From the NCBI GenBank assembly GCA_002282555.1, contig NCJR01000082.1:1-7737 (forward strand): a stretch of DNA of 7,737 nucleotides, in the 5' to 3' direction. Origin of the DNA: Rhodobacterales bacterium 34-62-10 (lineage in GTDB: Bacteria; Pseudomonadota; Alphaproteobacteria; Rhodobacterales; Rhodobacteraceae). The notes beneath the pieces were generated by a model, which was not told the origin of the DNA, ran no database searches, and worked only from the letters and a program-made list of their open reading frames with translations. Both the position numbers and the translations under genes were made by a program. Position 1 is the first letter of the stretch. Every line of letters starts with the position of its first letter. This document shows, piece by piece, positions 1 to 6,039 of the stretch.

Positions 1-729
1 GTCTCCTATCAGCCGCAACTCCACCTCAGCCGTCACGCGGGCCTGCCGCTGACCCGCGTCGGCACATTGATCGAAACCCCGCTCACCTGCCTTGTGACGC
101 TGGCGGATGGCCCCGTGCAATCGATCACCGATCTGAAGAACCGCAAGGTCGGCTTCGCCGTCGCCGGCGTGCAGGAGGTGATGCTGAACGCCATGCTCGC
201 CCATCACGGGCTTGCCCCCGGTGATGTGGAGCAGATCAACATCGGCTGGTCGATCAGCCCCGCGCTGATGTCAGGCCAGGTCGATGCCGTGATCGGGGCC
301 TTCCGCAATTTCGAACTGAACCAACTGGCGTTGGAGGGGCGTGAGGGTCGCTGTTTCTACCCCGAGGCGGAAGGCATCCCCGCCTATGACGAGCTGATCT
401 ATGTCGCCGACCCCGCGCGCATGGATGCCGCTGTCATCGCCCGCTTCCTGCAGGCCACGGAACGCGCCGCCCTGCATATCGTCAACCAGCCTGGCGCCGC
501 GTGGGAGATGTTCCGCGACACCGACGCCACGCTGGATACCGAATTGAACCGCCTTGCCTGGGCCGACACATGGCCACGTTTCGCCATGCGCCCGGCCGCC
601 CTTGATCTTGGCCGCTACACCCGGTTCGAGGCGTTTCTGGCCGCTTCAGGTGCCACCCAAGGCGGCATCCCCGCCACCGCTCTGGCCATGGACGTAACCG
701 CACCAAACGTGACCGGGGGCGCGGAATGA
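1..729 (+). CDS. thiY: ThiY-like substrate-binding protein of a thiamine-pyrimidine ABC transporter (5' end cut off)
   Basis: This is the periplasmic binding component predicted to capture a thiamine-derived pyrimidine (HMP or formylaminopyrimidine) and deliver it to the ThiX/ThiZ transporter. The frame is open from the first base of the window, giving 242 visible residues. The TTG at 67 is an internal leucine, not a start. NMT1/THI5-like and ThiY proteins are usually a little over 300 residues, so roughly 70-80 N-terminal residues, including any signal peptide, are missing. Visible hallmarks are an 'SITDLKNRKVGF' strand-loop (visible residues about 40-52), a 'SPALMSGQVDAVIGAFRNFE' segment (about 87-106) typical of ThiY, and a 'GIPAYDELIYV' stretch (about 127-137). 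The stop overlaps the tenA start by ATGA. The tenA, thiZ and thiX neighbours support the thiamine assignment over other NMT1-family ligands such as sulfonates or riboflavin. The exact ligand is inferred from the family. Confidence 0.88.
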   Translation, partial: VSYQPQLHLSRHAGLPLTRVGTLIETPLTCLVTLADGPVQSITDLKNRKVGFAVAGVQEVMLNAMLAHHGLAPGDVEQINIGWSISPALMSGQVDAVIGAFRNFELNQLALEGREGRCFYPEAEGIPAYDELIYVADPARMDAAVIARFLQATERAALHIVNQPGAAWEMFRDTDATLDTELNRLAWADTWPRFAMRPAALDLGRYTRFEAFLAASGATQGGIPATALAMDVTAPNVTGGAE

Positions 730-1400
730 CCGCGCCCGATTATGGCCGCGCCTTCACCCTCTGGCGCGGCTCTGCCCCGCATTGGCAGGCTTATACGCAT
801 CACGCCTTTGTCGACGGGCTGCGCACAGGCACCCTGCCCCGCGACGCCTTTCTGCATTACCTCAAACAGGATTACGTCTTCCTGATCCACTTCTCGCGCG
901 CTTGGGCGCTGGCTGCGGCAAAATCCGACACGCTCGCCGAAATGCGCGCCGCCAGCGCCACGCTGCACGCACTGGCGCATGTGGAAATGCCCCTGCACAT
1001 CCGCCTCTGCGCCGAGGCTGGCATCCCCGAGGCGGCGCTGCAAGCGACCGAGGAGGCCCCCGCCTCCCTCGCCTATACTCGCTATGTGCTGGAAGCAGGC
1101 TATTCCGGTGACGTCCTTGACCTGATGGCGGCACTTGCCCCCTGCGTGCTGGGATATGGCGAGATCGGCGCATGGCTGGCAGGCTCCACAGGCCCCTATG
1201 CCGACTGGTGTGCCACCTATGGCGGGGAGGATTACCAAGCGCTTTGCCGCGATGTCGGTGCGCTGATCGACGGCGCGTTGATCCACCGCCTTGGCCCCGA
1301 CTGGCCCAACCTGCCCCGCGCCCACAGCCTTGCCGCCCGCTTTGCCACCGCCACCCGGCTGGAGGTTGGTTTCTGGGACATGGGGCTGCGCCCTGCATGA
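726..1400 (+). CDS. tenA: TenA, aminopyrimidine aminohydrolase / thiaminase II
   Basis: TenA is a cytoplasmic enzyme that hydrolyses 4-amino-5-aminomethyl-2-methylpyrimidine to HMP and can also cleave thiamine. It salvages pyrimidine for ThiD and ThiE. The 224 residues match the usual TenA length and are probably all-helical. By position against Bacillus TenA, the following active-site residues are visible: Asp49 in 'YLKQDYVFL', Tyr117, the catalytic Cys140 in 'APCVLGYGEIG', Tyr144, Tyr165 in 'WCATYGG' and Glu213 in 'RLEVGFWDM'. The catalytic cysteine places it in the TenA_C subgroup. The position of Bacillus Tyr47 appears to be Phe52. The ATG at 726 overlaps the thiY stop, has a GGGGG run at 715-719 as ribosome-binding sequence, and gives the full-length family product. 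The stop overlaps the thiZ start. Having TenA inside the transporter operon implies hydrolysis of the imported substrate. No deformylase gene is visible in the window. Confidence 0.93.
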   Translation: MTAPDYGRAFTLWRGSAPHWQAYTHHAFVDGLRTGTLPRDAFLHYLKQDYVFLIHFSRAWALAAAKSDTLAEMRAASATLHALAHVEMPLHIRLCAEAGIPEAALQATEEAPASLAYTRYVLEAGYSGDVLDLMAALAPCVLGYGEIGAWLAGSTGPYADWCATYGGEDYQALCRDVGALIDGALIHRLGPDWPNLPRAHSLAARFATATRLEVGFWDMGLRPA

Positions 1401-2125
1401 CCGCGCCCAGCCTGCATATCAGTGGCGATTTGCAACTGGGGGCGCAGACCCTGTGCCCTGCGCTGGACTTGACCTGTCCGGCGGGGCAATGGACCGTCCT
1501 GCTCGGTCCCTCCGGGGTGGGCAAATCCACCCTTGCGCGGCTGATCGCGGGACTGCCCTGTCCCGCGCATCTGACAGGCGGCATCACCGCCAGCGATGGC
1601 TTACCGCTGGACGGTCGCGTCACCCTGATGGCGCAAACCGATCAACTGCTGCCTTGGGCAAGCGTTCTGGACAACATCACCCTTGGCGCGCGGCTGCGCG
1701 GACAGCGCCCTGACCCTGCCCGCGCGCTGGACCTGATGTCCCGCGTGGGGCTGGAGGGGTTCGCCACCCGCCGCCCCGCCACCCTGTCGGGCGGGCAACG
1801 CCAACGCGTGGCGCTGGCCCGCACGCTGATCGAGGATCGCGCGGTCGTGGTCATGGATGAGCCGTTTTCCGCGCTGGACGCCGCCACACGCGCCGCGATG
1901 CAGGTGCTTGCCGCCACGCTGCTGCACGGGCGCACCGTGATCCTGATCACCCATGATCCGCTCGAGGCGGCACGTCTGGCCCATCGCGCCCATCTGATGC
2001 AAGGCGACGGGCTGCACCCACTGCCCCTGCCCGCGACAGTGCCGCCCCGCGCCCTGTCCGATCCGGCCACGCTAAGCGCACAAGCCAATCTTTACGCCCG
2101 CCTGATGCAGGTAGCGCCTGCATGA
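1397..2125 (+). CDS. thiZ: ThiZ-like ABC transporter ATP-binding protein
   Basis: This is the cytoplasmic ATPase that powers the ThiX/ThiY importer. It has 242 residues, normal for a stand-alone nucleotide-binding subunit. All ABC motifs are present in order: Walker A GPSGVGKST (37-45), Q-loop Gln80 in 'LMAQTDQLLPW', signature LSGGQRQR (130-137), Walker B 'AVVVMDEP' (149-156), D-loop SALD (158-161) and the switch histidine His186 in 'ITHDP'. The start is taken as the ATG at 1397, which overlaps the tenA stop by ATGA. The frame is also open upstream to 1172, but that extension runs inside tenA and adds arginine- and proline-rich sequence with no ABC character. The Shine-Dalgarno sequence is weak (GGGG at 1382-1385), so translation probably depends on coupling to tenA. 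The motifs alone would fit a nitrate, sulfonate or taurine-type ATPase, and the neighbours decide the name. Confidence 0.9.
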   Translation: MTAPSLHISGDLQLGAQTLCPALDLTCPAGQWTVLLGPSGVGKSTLARLIAGLPCPAHLTGGITASDGLPLDGRVTLMAQTDQLLPWASVLDNITLGARLRGQRPDPARALDLMSRVGLEGFATRRPATLSGGQRQRVALARTLIEDRAVVVMDEPFSALDAATRAAMQVLAATLLHGRTVILITHDPLEAARLAHRAHLMQGDGLHPLPLPATVPPRALSDPATLSAQANLYARLMQVAPA

Positions 2126-2853
2126 CGCGCCTCCTGCCCGCTCTGGCTGCCCTCGTCTTTGCCCTGACCCTCTGGCAGGCCGTGGTCTGGCTGACCGGCG
2201 TGCCGCATTTCATCCTGCCCGGTCCCGCCCGCGTCGGCGCGGCACTCCTGAACAATGCGTCGCTGTTGGTGCATCAGGCAGGCTTCACGCTGGCCAACCT
2301 TGCCATGGGGCTGACGGCGGGGATCGCCCTCGGCGTGGCCTCGGCCCTCAACCTTGCGATGTCGTCCGCCGCGCGGGTGCTGTTGCGCCCGCTCATGGTC
2401 TTTGCCCAGGCCGTGCCTGTCTTCGCACTGGCCCCCATCGTGACGCTCTGGCTGGGCTATGGCGCACCGTCCAAGATCGTGATGGTGGCGCTGGTCACCT
2501 ATTTCCCCGTCACATCCGCCTTTTTCGACGGGCTGATGCGCCTGCCGCCTGCGCTTGATGACCTCACCCGCCAGATGCAGGCCCGCCCTTGGCGGCGGCT
2601 GATGCTGTTGCAACTGCCCCATGCCCTGCCCGCGCTTGGATCGGGTCTGCGGCTGGCAGCGGTGCAAGCCCCCTTCGCGGTGATCATCGCCGAATGGGTC
2701 GGTGCCTCCAAGGGCTTGGGCCACCTGATGCTGATCTCCAACGGGCGCGGCCAGACCGATCTGATGTTCGCCGCCCTGATGGTGCTGGCAGGCCTCAGCC
2801 TGTGCCTGTTCAGCGCCGCCGACCGGCTGGCACGACACTGGGACCGGGACTAA
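2122..2853 (+). CDS. thiX: ThiX-like ABC transporter permease
   Basis: This is the inner-membrane permease of the predicted thiamine-pyrimidine importer, of the BPD_transp_1 / SsuC-TauC type. It has 243 residues with hydrophobic segments near 5-26, 57-80, 88-110, 117-138, 178-195 and 213-233, giving five or six membrane spans. The cytoplasmic EAA-like loop that contacts the ATPase is visible around residues 145-171 ('LDDLTRQMQARPWRRL' followed by 'LPHALPAL'). The usual glycine of this loop appears to be replaced by Gln153. Other family features are 'ILPGPARV' after the first span and 'EWVGASKGLGHLM' near 191-203. The ATG at 2122 overlaps the thiZ stop by ATGA. The gene ends the thi operon, and a new unit starts after about 140 bases. 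Assignment to thiamine pyrimidine, as opposed to another NMT1-family ligand, rests on tenA and thiY next door. Confidence 0.88.
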   Translation: MTRLLPALAALVFALTLWQAVVWLTGVPHFILPGPARVGAALLNNASLLVHQAGFTLANLAMGLTAGIALGVASALNLAMSSAARVLLRPLMVFAQAVPVFALAPIVTLWLGYGAPSKIVMVALVTYFPVTSAFFDGLMRLPPALDDLTRQMQARPWRRLMLLQLPHALPALGSGLRLAAVQAPFAVIIAEWVGASKGLGHLMLISNGRGQTDLMFAALMVLAGLSLCLFSAADRLARHWDRD

Positions 2854-2901
2854 CCCAGCCCCACCACGCGCAAATTAGCCGCGGTGAAAGGTGTTTTCCG
2901 G

Positions 2902-2930
2902 TTGGCGCAGACGAATTCCTTCAATATGAC
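2902..2930 (+). promoter_or_regulatory. Candidate sigma-70-type promoter for the glycan cassette
   Basis: TTGGCG at 2902-2907 and TATGAC at 2925-2930 are separated by exactly 17 bases in the spacer between thiX and the next gene. The -35 box matches 3 of 6 and the -10 box 4 of 6 consensus positions, so this is a moderate candidate only. Transcription starting near 2937 would leave a leader of about 55 bases before the AGGAG at 2983. The position suits a promoter for the three-gene unit that follows. Readthrough from the thi operon is also possible because no strong terminator separates them. Confidence 0.35.
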
Positions 2931-2982
2931 GAAGGGCATACGCAACCGGGCGGAGTTCGTCGCGCGGTCGTGTCTGTGCGTT

Positions 2983-2987
2983 AGGAG
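2983..2987 (+). promoter_or_regulatory. Shine-Dalgarno AGGAG that decides the next start codon
   Basis: AGGAG lies only 1 base before the in-frame ATG at 2989 but 7 bases before the in-frame GTG at 2995. Normal spacing is about 5-9 bases, so the GTG at 2995 is the better-supported start, although ATG is the preferred codon. The two choices differ by two residues. Confidence 0.6.
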
Positions 2988-2994
2988 TATGCGT

Positions 2995-3465
2995 GTGCTG
3001 ATCACACTGGACCATCAATGGACCACCCCGGCCTGGGACGGGATCAAGGTGCTGGCGCGTCTTCCCGACACCCCCGCGCAGCGTGCAGCCGACCCCCGCC
3101 CCGATGCCGACTGGCGCGTGTTCCACTTCACCCGCCCCCGCACCGCGCTCGCCATTCTTCAGACCGTGCTGGACCGGCTGGACCGCCACCGGCAGTTGAC
3201 ACAGGATGCGCTGCTCTTCTCCACCGCAGCGCTGGACGATGCCACCTGTGCCGCCGCACGCGACAGCATCGCCGCTGACCCCTGGCATACCGCTCTGCTG
3301 CCCGGCCCCGACAACCACATGATCGAGCACCTTGTCATCGGCCCCGCCTTCACGGGCCACCGCTTGTTCCTGCAATACATCCGCAACCTCAGCCCGATCG
3401 ACGGGCTGGACCCCGCCGATGTGCTGGCGCAGATGAACCATTACCTGGGGCCCCATACCATATGA
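2995..3465 (+). CDS. Unrecognised protein of about 156 residues, first gene of the glycan cassette
   Basis: I do not recognise the family. The product begins MLITLDHQW (one line of evidence favours GTG 2995; ATG 2989 would give 158 residues). It has no signal peptide, no membrane span and no obvious catalytic motif, so it is probably soluble and cytoplasmic. It looks like a folded alpha/beta protein: a short beta start, then 'WRVFHFTRPRTALAIL' followed by a helix rich in Leu/Asp/Arg, then 'LPGPDNHMIEHLVIGPAF' and a C-terminal 'HRLFLQYIRNLSPIDGL'. Aromatic and histidine residues are frequent. The frame is open back to 2884, but that stretch crosses the candidate promoter and reads as non-coding. 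Codon use is strongly G/C-ending, which supports a real gene. Its stop overlaps the glycosyltransferase start by ATGA, so the two are probably made together, perhaps as partners. An accessory or regulatory role in glycan synthesis is inference from position only. Confidence 0.75.
   Translation: MLITLDHQWTTPAWDGIKVLARLPDTPAQRAADPRPDADWRVFHFTRPRTALAILQTVLDRLDRHRQLTQDALLFSTAALDDATCAAARDSIAADPWHTALLPGPDNHMIEHLVIGPAFTGHRLFLQYIRNLSPIDGLDPADVLAQMNHYLGPHTI
3446..3455 (+). repeat. Short perfect palindrome TGGGGCCCCA before the glycosyltransferase start
   Basis: This 10-base palindrome ends 6 bases before the ATG at 3462, and its GGGG half is the only purine run available as a Shine-Dalgarno. Folding would tie up that run unless ribosomes finishing the upstream gene open it. 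It is short and lies in coding sequence, so it could be chance. Confidence 0.25.
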
Positions 3466-6032
3466 CCGACACATCCCTGACCGCCGACAGCCTCTGGGCT
3501 GCCCTGGCCCCCGCCCGCGTCCAGCGCCTGCGCCCGGATTTCCGCTTCGATCCCGCCTTCTACCTCGACACCTACAGGGACCTAGCCGCAGCGGGCCTCG
3601 ACCCCGAGGATCACTACCTCGCCCATGGCAAGGCCGAGGGACGGCTGGGCAACAGCTATGCCAAACTGCGCCTCTCCCTGCCCGATCTGGACAACCGCCT
3701 GTCCCGCCTGGTGTTCGATCCCCGCATCCGCGACGCCATCGCCGCAGACCAGCCCGACATCCACGCCCTGCTGTTCGAACTGATCCTGCTGGGCGACCCG
3801 ACCGACCAAGAGGTGTCGCATTTCTCGGAACGGTACTATCTGGCCCGCTACCCGGACCTGAAAACCTCGGGCATGCTACCGATCCAGCATTACATCCAGC
3901 ACGGCGTCAAGGAAAAGCGCGCCATCCTGCGCGACCTGCGAGAGAACCAGCACCCGGGCCAGCAACCCTTCGATCCGGATCGCCCGACCCTGCTGATCGG
4001 CGTGCATGAATTCTCGAAAACCGGAGCACCGATCGTCGGCCTCGATCTGGCGCGCGAGGCGGCCCTGACCCATAACGTCGTCGTGGCGGCCCTGCGCGGC
4101 GGTCCCCTTCTTGAGGCGTTCTGCGCCCACGCGACCTGCGTCGTGGTGTCCGAAAACCCGGATTCGGATATCGACTTTCTCAGCCATCCGGTCATCGCAC
4201 GGATCGACATGGCCGTCCTCAATTCGGTCGAATGTTTTTCCTTCGCCCCCCTGCTGGTGCGGCGCGGCATCCCCTGGGCCAGCTATATCCACGAATATAC
4301 CGAATACACGCGCCCATATTTCCGATGCGTGTTCATGGCTCTTTATTCGGATTTGCTTGTCTTTTCGTCAGAGCAGGTGCGCTCAAGCTGGTCTAATCTC
4401 TTCAAAGACATAGAGTTCGTCTCCAATCGCGATTCACTCATTATACCGCAATATCCGTTTCACACGCGGAGCCTTGATCCCTCGGAAATCAAAGCCGGAC
4501 GCAAGACGCTGGGCGATCTGATCGGCATGGACCTGACCGGACGCCGCGTCGTCGCGGGTGCGGGACATGTTCACTGGCGCAAGGGCACGGACCTGTTCAT
4601 CCTGACCGCGCAGATCGCCCGCGCAAGCGGTGACGATACGGTCTTCATCTGGATCGGTGACGGGCAGAGCCACGAGGATTTCCACTTCGGCGTCTGGCTG
4701 GACAAGCATATGCGCGCCGCAAACGCCAACCAACCCGGCGGCACCCTGCATTTCCTGCCGGCTGGCCCCTATTACAAGGATGTGCTGCGCGCCGCCGATG
4801 TCTTCTATCTGCCGTCACGGTTGGACCCGCTGCCGAATGTCGTCTTCGACGCGGCCACAAGCGGTTGCCAGATCGTCCTGTTTGCCGAAGGATCCGGCTT
4901 TAACGATCCCGTCTACACGTCCAACCCCATCATGCACGTCGTCGAATACGGCAACGTGGCCGCCGCCAGCGATGCAATCCGCGCAATCCCGCTGCAGCAG
5001 CACGCCGCGCGGCAAAATACGCCCGTCCAGACCGCCGAACCGGTCCTGCCGCGCATCCTGAGCGCGCTGACCGACCGACTGCAGGCACAGCGTAAGTTCG
5101 TCGTGGGGGGCGGGGCATATGACGTGCCTTTTCTGTTCCCAAACCACCCCGATGCTGCCTTTGCCCGGGCCGCGGAACGCGACAAAATGTGGAGCTATGA
5201 CCGACCCCATATCTGGCAGTCGTTCGATACGGTGAAGGCTGAAATAGAGGCCTCTGACAACTGGGTGCACAAACGGCTGCGGGTGGACCGTTTCGCCACC
5301 ATGGATGGCAAGGCCGAACACCCCTACAATGTGCATATCCATGCCCATTACATCGACGATCTGGGCGGCGACCTGATTTATTACAAAGCCTTGAGAGAGG
5401 CAGACCGCATCGTCGTCACAACCGACACCGCGCGCAAGGTCGAACAGATCACCCAGATCGGCAAGGATAGCGACGTTCCCCTCGAGGTGCGGCTGACGCC
5501 CAATACCGGGCGCGATATCCTGCCCTTCATGCGCCTTTTCTCGGAAGGTCACGCAGGCACCGACCCCGAGGAGGTCTGGTGCCACATTCACCTCAAGAAA
5601 TCGCTGCAAACCAGCGCGTCAGGTGATGTTTGGAAACGGTTCCTGCTTGCCATCCTGCTTGGCGACAACGCGAACATATCCGATGCTATGAAGCGATTGT
5701 TTTTGCCCAAGGTGGGGCTGGTTGCCCCGCTGGACCCATACAGGTTCGGGTGGCTGGAGAACCGAAATCTGCTGTCGCGATTGTCACACCGGTTTCCTGA
5801 GGCACCGCCCAACCACCCCATTTTGTTCCCGATCGGCAACATGTTCTGGACCCGCGCGCGGGTGGTGCAGCGGATGAACAGCGTGTTTGGCCCCGCCTAC
5901 CCCTGGCCGAACGAACCGCTGCCCAATGACGGCACCGAATTCCACCTGATCGAGCGCCTCTGGCCCACCGTCGCCGCGATGGAAGACCTCGATTCCCTGT
6001 TTCTTGAAAAAGCCGACCAACCCAGAGGGTGA
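3462..6032 (+). CDS. Multidomain glycosyltransferase: two glycan-associated repeats, GT4-type domain and RgpF-like domain
   Basis: The 856-residue protein probably builds a cell-surface polysaccharide in the cytoplasm or at the inner membrane; no membrane span or signal peptide is seen. Residues 27-61 ('FDPAFYLDTYRDL' then 'HYLAHGKAEGR') and 121-153 ('FSERYYLARYPDL' then 'HYIQHGVKEKR') are two copies of a repeat often attached to large glycosyltransferases. Residues about 176-545 form a GT-B fold like GT4 enzymes: an N-terminal half starting 'LLIGVHEFSKTGAPIV' (177-192), a donor-side 'HVHWRKGTDLF' (369-379), and 'LPSRLDPLPNVVFDAATSG' (450-468). In the last, the usual E-x7-E pair reads Asp455-x7-Asp463. 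Residues about 585-850 resemble rhamnan-synthesis RgpF (PF05045): 'VHIHAHYIDDL' (624-634), 'TPNTGRDILPFM' (679-690), 'HIHLKKS' (708-714) and 'NDGTEFHLIERLWP' (822-835). The start at ATG 3462 overlaps the upstream stop by ATGA. Sugar donor and acceptor cannot be read from the sequence. Confidence 0.88.
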   Translation: MTDTSLTADSLWAALAPARVQRLRPDFRFDPAFYLDTYRDLAAAGLDPEDHYLAHGKAEGRLGNSYAKLRLSLPDLDNRLSRLVFDPRIRDAIAADQPDIHALLFELILLGDPTDQEVSHFSERYYLARYPDLKTSGMLPIQHYIQHGVKEKRAILRDLRENQHPGQQPFDPDRPTLLIGVHEFSKTGAPIVGLDLAREAALTHNVVVAALRGGPLLEAFCAHATCVVVSENPDSDIDFLSHPVIARIDMAVLNSVECFSFAPLLVRRGIPWASYIHEYTEYTRPYFRCVFMALYSDLLVFSSEQVRSSWSNLFKDIEFVSNRDSLIIPQYPFHTRSLDPSEIKAGRKTLGDLIGMDLTGRRVVAGAGHVHWRKGTDLFILTAQIARASGDDTVFIWIGDGQSHEDFHFGVWLDKHMRAANANQPGGTLHFLPAGPYYKDVLRAADVFYLPSRLDPLPNVVFDAATSGCQIVLFAEGSGFNDPVYTSNPIMHVVEYGNVAAASDAIRAIPLQQHAARQNTPVQTAEPVLPRILSALTDRLQAQRKFVVGGGAYDVPFLFPNHPDAAFARAAERDKMWSYDRPHIWQSFDTVKAEIEASDNWVHKRLRVDRFATMDGKAEHPYNVHIHAHYIDDLGGDLIYYKALREADRIVVTTDTARKVEQITQIGKDSDVPLEVRLTPNTGRDILPFMRLFSEGHAGTDPEEVWCHIHLKKSLQTSASGDVWKRFLLAILLGDNANISDAMKRLFLPKVGLVAPLDPYRFGWLENRNLLSRLSHRFPEAPPNHPILFPIGNMFWTRARVVQRMNSVFGPAYPWPNEPLPNDGTEFHLIERLWPTVAAMEDLDSLFLEKADQPRG

Positions 6033-6039
6033 TTTACAT

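Noticed and set aside
1..60. TPP riboswitch expected for a thiamine-related operon
   Set aside because: The window begins inside the thiY coding sequence, so any leader lies upstream and cannot be judged; none is seen in the spacers inside the window.
615..1325. Long open frame on the minus strand opposite tenA
   Set aside because: It mirrors the high-G/C tenA coding frame, shows no recognisable domain, and tenA has full active-site motifs.
1172..1396. Upstream extension of the ABC ATPase frame
   Set aside because: It lies wholly inside tenA, has Arg/Pro-rich shadow composition and would put a long non-ABC tail before the normal N-terminus.
2092..2838. Long open minus-strand frame opposite the permease gene, rich in Gln, His, Gly and Arg
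   Set aside because: This composition is typical of antisense frames of hydrophobic high-G/C genes; the plus strand encodes a clear permease.
2862..2886. Bulged stem CACC-AC-GCG with CGCGGTG as a terminator for the thi operon
   Set aside because: There are seven pairs interrupted by a 2-base bulge, and the nearest short T-run is several bases further on, so it is too weak to call.
2884..2988. N-terminal extension of the unrecognised protein from GTG 2884 or ATG 2926
   Set aside because: No Shine-Dalgarno supports these starts, the stretch contains the candidate promoter, and AGGAG at 2983 points to a later start.
3460..3465. CATATG hexamer at both the glycosyltransferase (3460) and sulfotransferase-like (6038) starts
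   Set aside because: It is a short hexamer around an ATG codon and can recur by chance; the flanking bases differ.
4815..5609. 264-codon minus-strand frame opposite the glycosyltransferase
   Set aside because: It is an antisense shadow of a gene with clear GT4 and RgpF-like motifs, with no domain of its own.
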